Assembly: GCA_914767885.1 (NCBI GenBank)
Contig: CAJZBQ010000041.1
Location: 563,001-627,000 of the forward strand
Length of the DNA: 64,000 bases
Direction of reading: 5' to 3'
Origin: Blepharisma stoltei
Lineage: Eukaryota; Ciliophora; Heterotrichea; Heterotrichida; Blepharismidae
Shown one piece after another: positions 22,301-34,500 of the stretch (positions are counted from its first letter, which is position 1; each line of letters opens with the position of its first letter). The position numbers were made by a program, and so were the translations under genes. Below the pieces are notes generated by a model. That model made no database searches, was not told where the DNA came from, and saw nothing but the letters and a program-made list of their open reading frames with translations.

Positions 22301-24468
22301 TTATTTTGGTTTATTACCTCCCTCAAATTGTGAAGCCATCTCATAATCTTTTTTTGCTAACTCTATTTCTCCAATATTATCATAGCAGCATGCTCGATTA
22401 AAATACGCGTCCCCATAGCTTGGATCGAGCTCAATTGTCTTTCCAAAATCTTCTATAGCCTGCTCAAATTTTCCTGATCTTTCATATGCAATCCCTCTAT
22501 TATAATAATTTTCCGCTTCGTTTGGCTCATGAGAAATAGCAAAAGAATAATCATTGACTGCTTCGTTGAACTTATTGATCTTTGCATAACAATAAGCTCT
22601 ACTAGTATACGCTTTTACAGTAGGATCTAATGTGATTTCTTTAGAATAATCATCAATCGCTTTATCAAATTGTTTCAGCTTCCTCCAAACCCATGCGCGG
22701 CTGTTGTAAATTTTGGAGTTTATTGGGTCGATTTCAATAGCTTTTGTGAAGTCTTCTAAGGAGTCTTCTAATAAATTCATGTTCCTCTTGCAGCATGCAC
22801 GGTTGTGGAAATACGTCGCGTTTCGATTGTCAAGTCGAATACTTCTGGTGAAGTCTCCGAGTGCTTGCTCGTATTTTTTTTGCTTGTCCCAAATAATGGC
22901 TCTGCCATTGTAAGCAGGTGCATAATTGCTATCAATTTTAAGTGCTTTGTTGTAAGTTTCTATAGCTTCTTCATATTTTCCCCTATTTTCTTGGACGTTC
23001 GCAAGTCTTTCTATTATTTTGAGATTTTTAGAATCGATTTCTAGGGCGCAAAAATAATACTCCTCTGCTTCCTCTAGCCTATTAAGGGTTTCTAGCTCCC
23101 CCTTCTTTCTGTGGGCGAATAAAAAATTTGTTCACTTACGGAGGGAGATTAATATTTTTTTATATATAAATTTTGTAATAAATAAATTTATTTTCGAATA
23201 TAAAAATGGAAATCGCGATCCCAAAAATTGAAAAGTAAAAATCACAATTTATATCTTAAATGATAGCTGTTTAAAATTTAAACAGAATTAGCGAGAGATT
23301 TTATTATAAGAATTATCACTTATATATATATAGAAATATTTTTCATAAGCAAATTTATTCGCCAAAAAATAGGAGCTTTTCTAATGATTTTTGTTCATGC
23401 ACGGAGGGAAGGGAAGAGTAAGCACACTGCACAAGAGAAAAAAGCTCTTACATGGCGAGGGTCAATTCTAATTGCATGGGAATAGTCTTGGATAGCCTTA
23501 TCACACTCTTCTATTTTTTTATAAGTAAGTCCACGATTATGATAGAAATCAGCTTTATAAGGATTGAGCCTTATTGCAGTTGTGAAGTCATTTATTGCTG
23601 ATAAGTATTCTTTCTTTTTATCATATGATATCCCACGGTTGAAATAGACACTTGCATGGTTTGAGTCGATACTTAGTGCTGACGTATAATCAATAACAGC
23701 CTCTTCTAGCCTTCCCATCTTGTCATAAGAAAAGGCGCGATTGAAAAGAGATTTGAAATGTGAGGGATCAATGCTCAGTGCTTTCGTGTAATATTTAATA
23801 GCCTCCATATAATCTTCATTTTTCTGAGCTCCGACCCCTTTGGCGTACAAAGATTCCGCTGTTTCATTGCTTTCGTCTTCAAGCCTTGCAGACAAAGGCT
23901 CGTCATTTAGCGTTACATGAAAATCATCTAGTCCTGGGTTGCTAAGTCCTGTTGAGGTTGATCCAGAAATTCTATTTTTGTAAGGCGATGGTACTCTTTC
24001 TCTATCAATTTCTAAGGCCATTGAATAGTCTTCTAACGCCTTCACAAAATTTCCTATCCTGTTTTGACAGGCACCTCTAGCATAAGCTGCGTTAATGTGG
24101 TTAGGATCTAGCTGCAAAACTGTGGTGAAGTCTTCAATGCTTTTTTCAAAGTTTCCAAGTCTTTCGTTTGTGCATCCTCTGATGTAATATCCACCTACAA
24201 AGTTTTTGTCATCTTCTATAAGCTTATTACAATCTGTCAAAGCTTCTTCCAGCATTCCTTTTTTAAGATAAGAAGAAGCTCGGAGATACAGCGCTCTTTG
24301 GTTATTTTGGTCAATTTTCAAGTTTCTTGTGCAGATATCTATTGTATTATCGAGATCCATACTTTGACGGTAATGCCGATAGTGGCCTCTTAGCTTTGGG
24401 TATCTCTGCATTTCTCTTCGGCGGTTCATGACGCATTTTAATAGCTCGATTTCAAGCTCGCCGTCCAT
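22301..24468 (-). CDS. Tetratricopeptide (TPR) repeat protein
   Basis: 613 residues after removing the 326-bp MITE at 23095-23420. Nearly the whole chain is TPR: AYARGACQNRIGNFVKALED, SLFNRAFSYDKMGRLEEAVI, NRGISYDKKKEYLSAINDF, NRGLTYKKIEECDKAIQDYS and more, at least ten in all, with the usual small-large-aromatic spacing. A non-TPR loop (about residues 165-215) separates two blocks. The insert lies between CAVCL and ETLNRLEEAEEYY. TPR arrays are scaffolds; in ciliates many serve cilia or chaperones, but no specific partner can be named. The start ATG 24468 follows an AT-rich spacer. Confidence 0.85.
23095..23420. mobile_element. CTCCC-ended MITE copy B (326 bp) in the TPR gene
   Basis: Flanked by TA (CTA left, GTA right on the plus strand). 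Left end GCTCCCCCTTCTTTCTGTGG; inverted right end ACTCTTCCCTTCCCTCCGTG. In opposite orientation to copies A, C and D; near its left end it has a second inward copy of the GTTCACTTACGGAGGGAG motif (23128-23148). Removal restores the TPR frame. Confidence 0.75.
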
Positions 24469-24597
24469 CTAACTGCTTTTCTTACTACTCTTTTAAAGTT
24501 ACAACATTAAAGGGATTTATTTTTTAAAATAAAGTTGTAAAAAAATTTTTTAAAAACAAAAAAAAATAAGTTGAATATAGTATTTTAGTTTAACTTA

Positions 24598-24745
24598 TCG
24601 TGCCTTAGCCTTTTCGGGCGCAAGCGCAGGTTCAAACTGATGACTAGTTCCCTATCCCAGACTTGGGAAAATACGGAACTGTTCATCAGTATGACCCGTG
24701 CACTTGTTCCCAAAAAGGGCCAATGCACAATATTTATAGTGTCCT
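24598..24745. ncRNA. Possible structured RNA, family unknown
   Basis: A GC-rich island of about 145 bp in an AT-rich gap between two divergent genes (24469-24921). It holds a strong stem-loop, CTGATGACTAGTTCC at about 24637 against GGAACTGTTCATCAG at about 24676, plus GCGCAAGCGC just upstream. No tRNA fold and no U1-U6 or SRP signature could be recognised on either strand. It may be an RNA gene or an unrecognised insert. Confidence 0.35.
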
Positions 24746-24921
24746 ATTCACACCCCTTCATTAAGGTGATCAACGTATTTTTAAAAAATTATTATCCCCA
24801 CTTATAGAATTCCCATTGAAAAAATTTAAAATTTTGTTCAATTATGGGTGTAAGTTAATAAATAATTATTTCATTAGCTATAAATTAGATTAATATCTTA
24901 ATCTGAAATGAGTAAAATATA

Positions 24922-25837
<916 letters not shown>

Positions 25838-26024
25838 CTCAGAGATAGATTCTTTCCTAAAAAACTATGGATCTATATTATACGTGATTTTACTCTCAAA
25901 TCAAAAAATAATTTAAAAAAACCTTAAACTAGGCATACCTCTGCATATAAAATTTCCCTTTATTTATATTTCACTAACCTATTTTTTGCTATAAATGGCT
26001 ATCAGAAACTAATTATATTCCAGT

Positions 26025-26565
26025 TTATCACTTTAAACACCATATAATATTAAAAATCAGATACCAGAATGCTCGATCAATATTAAATCCATTTTTAGCA
26101 GATACTTCAATATATAGAATGCCAAGACTATCTGCAAGGTCCTTTGCTTCTTCATAAGTGATTTCTCTCTTATCTTCCAAATCGCATCAATTTCCTACTA
26201 AAATGCATGAATCGTTGCATCGTCAACTATTATCACAGAGATCTTTTCAAAATTTAACTTTTTCAAAAGAGCTCCTATCTGTCAAACTAAAAATAATAAA
26301 AACACCATGACGACCTCTCAGATAAGAAGTTGTTATATTAGTAAATTGAGCTTGCCCAGAAGGGTCTCATATATAAAGCTTGATACATTTTTTCTGATAT
26401 TTTACATACTTCGCTTTCTATAATGAACCTTACAAAATCAATCCCAATAGTTGATTTATACTCAGTAGGTGGGTTTTCGTTCATAAATGATGAAGAAAAA
26501 AATGATTTTCCGGTAGCTGGCTCACCTAAAAGAACGATATTTAAAAGAAAATCACTATAGCACAA
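26025..26565 (-). CDS. Rab-like small GTPase, 5' end unresolved
   Basis: About 174 residues once a 16-nt intron (26394-26409) is spliced. NIVLLGEPATGKSFFSSSF is the P-loop; STIGIDF is switch I; LYIWDPSGQAQF replaces the usual WDTAGQE, so the Thr-Ala-Gly-Gln-Glu switch is altered to Pro-Ser-Gly-Gln-Ala and the catalytic Gln neighbour is changed; VGNWCDLED stands for NKxDL with Lys lost to TGA-coded Trp; VSAKNG matches the SAK motif. Several TGA codons read as Trp. No ATG is found before the P-loop in frame (the frame opens at about 26612), and no C-terminal prenylation cysteines are seen. Either the start lies beyond an unseen insert or this copy is failing. Rabs direct vesicle traffic. Confidence 0.6.
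26394..26409 (-). other. 16-nt intron
   Basis: Minus strand GTATGTAAAATATCAG. Removal shifts the frame by one base and joins FIIESE to KKCIKLYIWDPSGQ of the GTPase. Confidence 0.75.
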
Positions 26566-26612
26566 GCCTCATTTTAGATCCCTGAGGACAAGTGCTTTTA
26601 TATATAAAAAAT

Positions 26613-27219
26613 TTAACTTTTTAAATTAAGGCAAAATCTGAAAAGTCTTATTTCAAATTGACAAATCGGACATATATAATGCATTTTTAAATTGATATCT
26701 GACTTTTTGGAGTTCTTTTAGAATTTCAAATAATTTTTTTTATTTGAAGGGCATTTTCCTTGAAAATCTATAGGGAAGCACGCGCTATATTTTAAAAAAT
26801 ACCAACTTAGGCTCATTTTAATTTTATAATAAAGATGCTTCTCTACTAAGTTTACTACTCCTAATTGATGCTCTAAAAATGGTCATTAAAGTAAGCCCCA
26901 TGCATAAATAGCTATTATCTTACAATGTGATTTCACTAATAAATAAATATTAGCAGAGTAATTAGAATTTGTATATAAATCATTAATTTTAGATAAATTC
27001 ATTAAAAGCTTCGCAACTTTTGCAAATATTTATTTCTTGTTAATCCAATAATTCATAGTGCAATTCAATGGTGTGATATATAAGGAATTAAATTTTCATA
27101 GATAATTTCTGCATAATTTCAAAAATCTTATCTACATTATCCATCTCTATTAATTATTTAGCGATAATCATCATGCTTATAGTTTTTTATATCAAATGAT
27201 ATAAAATTATGCAAGCCAT
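26613..27219. other. AT-rich spacer, nothing recognised
   Basis: About 600 bp of AT-rich DNA between the GTPase gene and the GTPase remnant. No coding segment, terminal repeat or structured element was seen. Confidence 0.5.
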
Positions 27220-27455
27220 TAGTCCTCAGGCTTGCGAATATTAAGTCTATTTTTTGAAGATACCTCTATATATGGAATACCAAAACTATCAGCGAGCTCC
27301 TTTGCTTCATCGTACCTGGAAATTTAAAGCGTTTGTAAACTTTATAAGACTTATAAAACCAAATTTAATTGTTGGGTTGTATCTTTTGAAAAGTTTTTAT
27401 TAATGAATGATGAGAAAAAAAAATGGTTTACTAGAGCATTGATCTTCAAGCAGAT
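27220..27455 (-). pseudogene. Remnant of a Rab-like GTPase gene
   Basis: Minus-strand DNA at 27225-27315 encodes YDEAKELADSFGIPYIEVSS, closely like YEEAKDLADSLGILYIEVSA of the neighbouring GTPase gene. A second scrap near 27395-27425 resembles its FFSSSFMNE segment. The middle is missing and no open frame joins them. It looks like a decayed tandem copy. Confidence 0.6.
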
Positions 27456-27508
27456 AAATATAAAAAGAATCTTTACTTAATAATATTTACAATTCCTTGC
27501 TCATTTTA

Positions 27509-27926
27509 GAAATAAAATGGTGACGTTGACAGAAGGAGGACTTTGAGACGCACTGCCTATGGAACAGGTAGCACTCATCCTGATGAATCTGAAAATAATC
27601 CCTCTGTCACTTTTGAAGTACGTCTTGGGATTTGGGATGCCTTGCCGAGAGAGGAAGTTTTTGGTTCTCCACTGAAGATTTTCCTGTTCCTTCCAGATGG
27701 GCTATAGAGGCTTTGCCACTTAGTCTATGTTTATTAGGACTAACGGGATACCATAAGAGCTGGTCTAACCCTAAGAGACTCAATTAATCCTTAGACTAGG
27801 TGGGTTTACTCTAGATAATCAAGCTAGGGGTTAATCCACTACACCTATAAAGCAAGAATACAGGGTCGTAAGTGTATGGGTGCATCAAATCTGAAAAGTT
27901 TAATTTAATTTATAACACCGACTTAA
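27509..27926 (+). mobile_element. Retroposon-like insert R4, intergenic
   Basis: 418 bp with a 13-bp flanking repeat CTTGCTCATTTTA (27496-27508, 27927-27939), head AAATAAAATGGTG at 27509, tail GTTTAATTTAATTTATAAC. Body GC-richer than surroundings. It lies between the Rab remnant and the 3' end of the Piwi gene. Confidence 0.7.
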
Positions 27927-28061
27927 CTTGCTCATTTTATTTATATTTTGGTAATTTTAAATAGCCTAAGTAAGAATTTACTCAAAATAATGAATGATAT
28001 TTTTATAGATGCTGATTTTAATGTTTAAATGTGTAAGAGTTGCATAAAAAATAAATTAGGG

Positions 28062-30834
28062 TTAATAAAACCAAGGAACTTTCTTGAGATCAGGAAGATA
28101 ATCATCATGCACACTCTGGCCAACTATATAAGCTAACTTATGAGCCATCATAGTAGGTGCTGGAATTTTGATAGCTCCCGTCCAGTTGTAATATAAAAAG
28201 CACAGCTTATAAGCTAGTCTAGCATAAACAATAATATCTTCGCGATTTGTGCTATCTTCAATAACTCGATAAAGAATTGGTGTGGCAACACCTTGATTAA
28301 CATTATGTGATATCAAATAAAAGCTCTTGTTGTCTGGAACCACAACAGTGTCTACAAATGTCCCATTTAGCGGATTAACAATATTTCCATCATTATCTCG
28401 TCTATAAAGCTTGCCATTGGTTTTCTTATTAATAATAATATACGCAAGTCCAGGTACCCAGCCTTCTTTTGAAGCAATAGCATTCTTTATCCCTTCAATT
28501 TCATAAATTCTAAGAGCGTCAATTTGTGAGTCGGAAACTCCATCTCTATATATGACTATCATTTCAGGGTAATGCCTCGAATTTTCATAATAAGCGTTTA
28601 TTGCTTCAGTAAAACACACTGATACTGAGCCCGCAATTTCCTGGCCTATGTGGTCTTGCTTTTTAACAGTATTGAAATACTGGGTGAACTCTTCATTAAA
28701 TGAAGCCACAAAACCCAGTATACTTTGGGCTTTGTTCACTGTGTCATGGAAAACGTCAATTCCAATAACCATGGTTCTGCTTGAAAATTCATTAATATTT
28801 GATATGGACCATAAACATGATCTAGTTTTTGCAGCTATTTGAAGCATAATTTTTTGAAGTGCTGATTTAAATTTTTTGTCATTTATAGTATTTTCCATTA
28901 CTACTTGTATTGGAATTCCTGACTTCATGCATGAAGTTTCTTTTATTGCATGATATAATCCTTTGAATTCCTCTGGCAGAATCACAATACAAATTTGAGG
29001 CTTTACTTCATTAATTACTCTGTCCTTCAATTCATCAATGATCTCTATAATTTCTGATTCTTTGCATGTTTCTTTTAAAGGAGCATTTGCGATATTTAAC
29101 CCTAGCCTCTTTCGTTCTTCTTTAAAACCCTCTATAAACTGTTTAACAAGATTATCGCGGCGTCGAGCCCTTTCGGGGTCTTCATTGTCTTTGGAAACTT
29201 GTAGAATAATCCAAGATTTTATTTGATTTGCAAAGCGTAGAGAGTTTCTAATAGCAAAAGAGCCATTTTCAGATATTGGTGTATGAGATGAGCCATCTTG
29301 AGAGTTTAATATTCTTCCACAATCCAGCCTTTGTCCTGTAACTGCAATAGGTCTTTCCCTTATATTTAAGTTTGCCTCTTGCATTTCTCGAGATTTTTCA
29401 ATTAAATTTTGTGCTAAATCCATACAGTTATTAAATCGATCTTTTGGCCTTAATCTTGTGTGTTCAGCAATATCTCTTGAATTTTTCATATCATCAGGAA
29501 TCCCAGTGATATAGCACAATTCAGGTATCAGCTTTATTTCTCTCTGCCCTCTTTCTATAGTAGATTTAATTAAAGGTTGTCTAATATCGCGAATTGTTCT
29601 ATTAAATCTTTCATAATAATTCACATAAGTTATATCTTGTCCTTTCCAATTAAAAGTGTTTGTTGGATTTTCATCCCAGCAAATTCCTTCTATTCTATAT
29701 ATAATATTATGCAGTAAACCACACGAGAATTTGCTTATAATTTTACCATACATAATTATTATCAATTAGTTTGCATAGATATAGCATCTAAAATTACCAT
29801 ATCTAGCCATTACAATTTTCCCAATTAATTCGGACTCAATATATTCTTTTCTCTTATTTCCTTTTTTAAAGTTATTAATTGCTTGCAAAACTGTATCTGT
29901 GTTAACTATTTTGCTTGCAAAATCGATGTTTAGTAAGCACTTATCCATATGGTGGGCAAATGAAGCGGTATTTCCTTTCCATACTTCTAATTTATATCTT
30001 CTTAGTTCAACAGTATTTTTAGGATGATAAAATTTAGGCAATTTTGTGACTTGCCTCATTCCTAAATCGAAGAGCAGTCTTTTCAAAATCCCATTGGCAT
30101 ACATTTTCTGCATGATGATGCCTTCTTCTCCAACATCACGAGAAATTGAGATCGTAATAATGTAAAAAAGATCATCGTAACCTTTGGATTCAAAGGAAAT
30201 TGGGCTTAATACAGGATCGTTTTGAGCTGATGCAAGGGTTTGGCCTAATTGAATAAATCACCAGGATAATAATAAAATGGCTACCTATGGAAGTGGTTGT
30301 GCCTAATTCCTCTGCAATATCTATTATGGGGTTTAGCAAGTAGACATTTATCACAATGCCAATACGGAAACCACAGAGAGTAATTCAATAGCATAAGAAA
30401 GAAAAAAGACATATATATTTTTACCCTGAAACACCCGGGGAAAGTTGATATTTCGGCGCAGCATGTGTTAAAGTCAGGCTCGGGCGAGGCCAAATACGAT
30501 ATGTGAAGTCTTTCTGTCCCTTTTGTTTGATCTTCTGGAATGCTTGCTGAGGCAAGATAGCTGTGGCGCACCACTTTGGAGTTAAAAGGGTATCCTCAGT
30601 CTAAATCATTCTCTACAGAAGGCTAGCAAGTAAAAAATGTAAGTTAATAAGTAAGATAAATCGCCCAATGCGAGATTCGATTTCTGCTCTTTTGCTGGAA
30701 ATTAAAAATCTTTGCAATTGCCGATTAGAAGGGTCTACAGGGGGAATAAAGTCTAAAGCATAAAATTTTATGGTAGCAGACAGTGGCTGCTCAAGCTCAA
30801 AGAAATTAGTTACAAGATCGATTCTTCTTTCCAT
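28062..30834 (-). CDS. Piwi-clade Argonaute protein with intact slicer tetrad
   Basis: 761 residues after removing an 84-bp IES and a 403-bp retroposon-like insert. The PAZ region reads GNFRCYRIEGICWDENPTNT then WKGQDITYVNYYERF, typical of Piwi. The PIWI domain carries the DEDH catalytic set: Asp in MVIGIDVFHD, Glu in IGQEIAGSVS, Asp in VIYRDGVSD, His in TMMAHKLAY. It ends PDLKKVPWFY, the short hydrophobic C-terminus that fits the MID-PIWI pocket. In ciliates Piwi proteins carry scnRNAs or iesRNAs that mark germline-limited DNA for removal, so this gene, itself cut by two germline inserts, may act in the very process needed to assemble it (inference). ATG 30834 is the first Met in frame. Confidence 0.92.
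29700..29783. mobile_element. Short TA-bounded IES (84 bp) in the PAZ region
   Basis: TATA at both borders (29696 and 29780). It adds an in-frame TAA between CYIYAN and the rest; TA-to-TA removal gives NFRCYRIEGICW, the expected PAZ-linker sequence, without any gap. Confidence 0.85.
30263..30655 (+). mobile_element. Retroposon-like insert R5 in the Piwi gene
   Basis: Head GATAATAATAAAATGGC at 30264, tail AATGTAAGTTAATAAGTAAG at the right, flanking repeat ATAAATCaCC / ATAAATCgCC (30253-30262, 30656-30665; one mismatch). Removal of 403 bp joins RIGRFI to QLGQTLASAQ in frame. Confidence 0.8.
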
Positions 30835-31527
30835 ATATTATAATTATGGAAAAACCATCGCAATAAATTCATAAATTGAGGGAAAAATTAAAAATCTATA
30901 TAATAGGAAAAAGTAGAAAATTAAAATGGACAATATAAAATATTTATTAATTGTAGAAATTTTTAATAAGAGCAGCAGTATCTAATTAAAATTAGAAACA
31001 GAATTTACTGAAGGATTGAATATTTTAAGATGCTTATATAATATTGAGTTTTTCGCAATCGGTATTTGTTTAATTTTTTAAATTTTGTGAGAGAGCTTAA
31101 TATCTTTATTATGATCTTCAAACTTTTATTAGTACTGACTAATAATACCTCATGATTCTGCAGGTATTGAAAGAAATCTTATTGGAATAAACAAATGATT
31201 TATTTTCTTCAGCTTTATCCACAAATTGATCTTTATTTTAAATCTAGTAGAATAAATAAAATTTATTCAAGGATTTTTGATTCTATCTTTAATCTATGTC
31301 AAGATATTATAAATTAAAAGATTTGCTTATTTTAGGTATAGTAAATTATGGTTTCAAATCTAATATTTATATAGGTATATTGGCTTATTTGGGTTTTTAA
31401 TTATATTATTGTTTTATAATATTTAGTAACTATAAAAAGCATTGAGATTCTATTAATGGATCTATTGATCTTTCTTTAATCTATGATGGCTATTCATGCC
31501 ATTTCATCAGCATTTTATTAGTTCAAA
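30835..31527. other. AT-rich divergent promoter region, no gene seen
   Basis: About 690 bp between the divergent Piwi and glucosidase II genes. Very AT-rich; no coding, repeat or structured element was recognised. Confidence 0.5.
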
Positions 31528-34500
31528 ATGATTAAATATTGACTGTTTTTGGTCTTTATTGGAATTTCCTTTGCCGTAAGAAGGCATGAATTTAAAACCT
31601 GTGAGCATTCAAGTTTCTGTGTAAGAAATCTTCACTTACATCCCAAGCTAATTTAAATGAGCACTTCTCAGTTAAGGCATCAATTATAAAAGTTATTTAA
31701 GGCTATTGCTATCAAAATTAAGTCCAAAAAAGATTTGTTTATTATTAAACGGAAGGGTAGCAAAAAACAATAGCAGGGTTAAAAGTGAAGGACTTAGATT
31801 TAGCATTGACTATGAAATTAAAGAAGGAACAGTGTCGCGGATTTCTGGAGGAATTTCCTTTGAAATTAGTAGTGTTCATGAAAAAGATTCTTTTCTTAAA
31901 GGAGAAGCTATCATGTATACAAATGGCGCACTCCATGTATACATTGATGAAATTTCCCCAATCCATAAGCGATTCAAAACTCCTCAAGAAGATTTAATCA
32001 ACGAAAAAGCTATCAATAAGGTCCCAAATCAGCATGTAAAAATCGAAGCAGACAAAATAATATGGGAATTAGGGAAAATCCGGTATGTTTTAAAAATCAG
32101 TAAGTTTATGATTGAAGGATTTTATGGAAAAGATCTCACAATCATCGCGAATAAAAATTCTTTCATGAATTTTGAGAGATACCGAAATAAGAATGTGGAT
32201 TTAAAGCCGAAAAATCAATCAAAAGATATGCTATTTGAATTAAAGAAACATTACAGTAATTTTCGGAAAATTTGCAATAATAGCTAATATATTATTTATA
32301 AAAGAAATTAGGATTGCTATCAATGTTTTAGAAAAGATTATAAGCAAGCCTATAAAGATTTTAGATGCCACAGGCGCATACATTGAGAAAAATGGAAATC
32401 TAGAGACTCAGCCAAACCTTTGAAACGAAAATTTCAAACAATTTAATGATAAAAAGCAATTCGGGCCTAGTAGTATTGCTTTAGATTTTACATTTGTAAA
32501 TTCAACTCATATTTTTGGGATTCCTGAGCATGCTGACTCTTTAGCATTGAAAGATACAGTAAAATCGGAGCCCTATCGATTATATAACTTAGATGTATTT
32601 GAGTATGAGTTAAATGAAAGAATGGCATTATATGGGTCAATTCCTTTTATTTTATCAAGAACAATTAAAAAATTTTCAAGTGGGGTGTTTTGGTCAAATC
32701 CTTCGGAAACTTATATAGATATTAATAGCCAAAATAATGATAAAATTACCCACTGAATTTCAGAAGCAGGAGTATTAGAATTTTATTTATTCCAAGACGA
32801 GTCACCTTTAAAGATTATTGAGTCCTTTACACTCTTAACTGGGCCTCCCCAGCTTCCTCCACTGTTTTCACTAGGCTATCACCAAAGCCGCTGAAACTAT
32901 AACTCAGAAAAAGATCTCTTAGATGTAGCAGATGGTTTCAATAAGTATCAAATCCCTGTTGATGTTTTTTGGCTTGATATTGAGCATACCCCAGAGCGAA
33001 CTTACTTCAAATGAGATTACAGAAACTTTCCAACTCCAACAGAAATGCAAAAAAAGCTTGAAAGCATGAACAAAAAACTAGTAACCATTGTAGACCCACA
33101 TATGAAAAGAAGTGACAGCTATTTCGTCCACAAAGAAATGCAAAGCAAAGGCTACTACGTAAAAACTGATAGAGGCTAAGGCATAATAATAAAATGGCCT
33201 CGGATAAACATATGATTCACTCCGTAAATTCCTTTTATCTCGCCCAGCTTTTATACATATTTTGGCATTCGGTAAACACCCCTTTTTAAGTTTAATCACA
33301 AAAAGGTGAATGCACTGACCATAAATTAGACTGTATATTATTATAGAGCCAGTTTTTATATGTGGACTTTCCATAAGAGATGAAAATTGCGAGAATTTTA
33401 TACTTCGCCCACCTTTGTGCATCGTGTTTATCTCCTTCCACTATTAATATAAAAGACAAGGCCTTAGGCCCAACAGATGTTTGGAGGAAAGTCAGCGAGG
33501 CAAAGTGTCGAACCTCTAGTATTTTCTGCATTTCTGGGTTCCCAAATAGCTTCACAGGGACTAGAAGGGAGCGAGTCGAACTGCGAGATCTGACATGAGT
33601 TAAGAGTAGCGACGATATGGTGTTTCACCCAACCTCCGCAACTAGAGACTTAACGAAAAGTTAGTTAGATTAAATTAATTATTGATTTATTGATAAAGGC
33701 TATGACTTTGAAGGACATTGCTGGCCTGGCTCTTCATCATGGCCAGATTTTACTAGGCCAGAGGTTAGGGATTATTGGAGCTCCCTATTTGATTTTTCTA
33801 AATATAAAGATTCGACTGAAATTTTGTTTGTGTGGAATGATATGAATGAGCCTTCTGTATTTTCAGGGCCTGAAATCACCATGCCCAAAGATAATTTCCA
33901 TGGAAACTATGAGCATAGAGAAGTTCATAATATTTATGGCCTTTACATGCAAAGAGCTACTAGCGAAGGGCTGGTTAAAAGACGATTGGGAGGCTATAGA
34001 CCTTTTGTGCTTTCTAGAGCATTTTACGCAGGAGTGCAGAAATATGGAGCTATATGAACTGGAGATAATAATTCTAAGTGGAGCCATTTGGAATATTCTA
34101 TGCCAATGTGCTTAAGTATTGCTGTAGCTGGGCTAAGCTTTTGCGGAGCTGATGTCGGAGGGTTTTTTGGAAATCCTGATACCAATTTGTTAGTTAGATG
34201 GTATCAGCTCGGAGCTTATATGCCATTTTTTAGAGGGCATTCTCATATAGAAACTCGAAGAAGAGAACCATGGCTGTATAATGAACCTTATTTATCACAA
34301 ATTAGGCAAGCCATAAATGAGCGATATTCTTTATTGCCTTATTGGTATACTTTATTTTATATATATCATATAAAAGGGACGGGTTCAGACCCAATGATTG
34401 TGCACTTTTAATAGTTATTATTTCATAAGAAAATTTGGTCGAAAATTTTTAAATAGTGTATCATTTGTTGAAATTTAACGGTTTTTTCGGCCAAATGTCT

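Noticed and set aside
24598-24745. tRNA or U2 snRNA
   Set aside because: No cloverleaf and no U2 branch-site-pairing GUGUAGUAUCUGUUC stretch on either strand; only CCTTTT-like similarity at one end.
29700-29783. The gap in the Piwi gene as an intron
   Set aside because: At 84 bp it is far from the 15-16 nt introns of this genome, and TATA borders with exact TA joining restore the motif.
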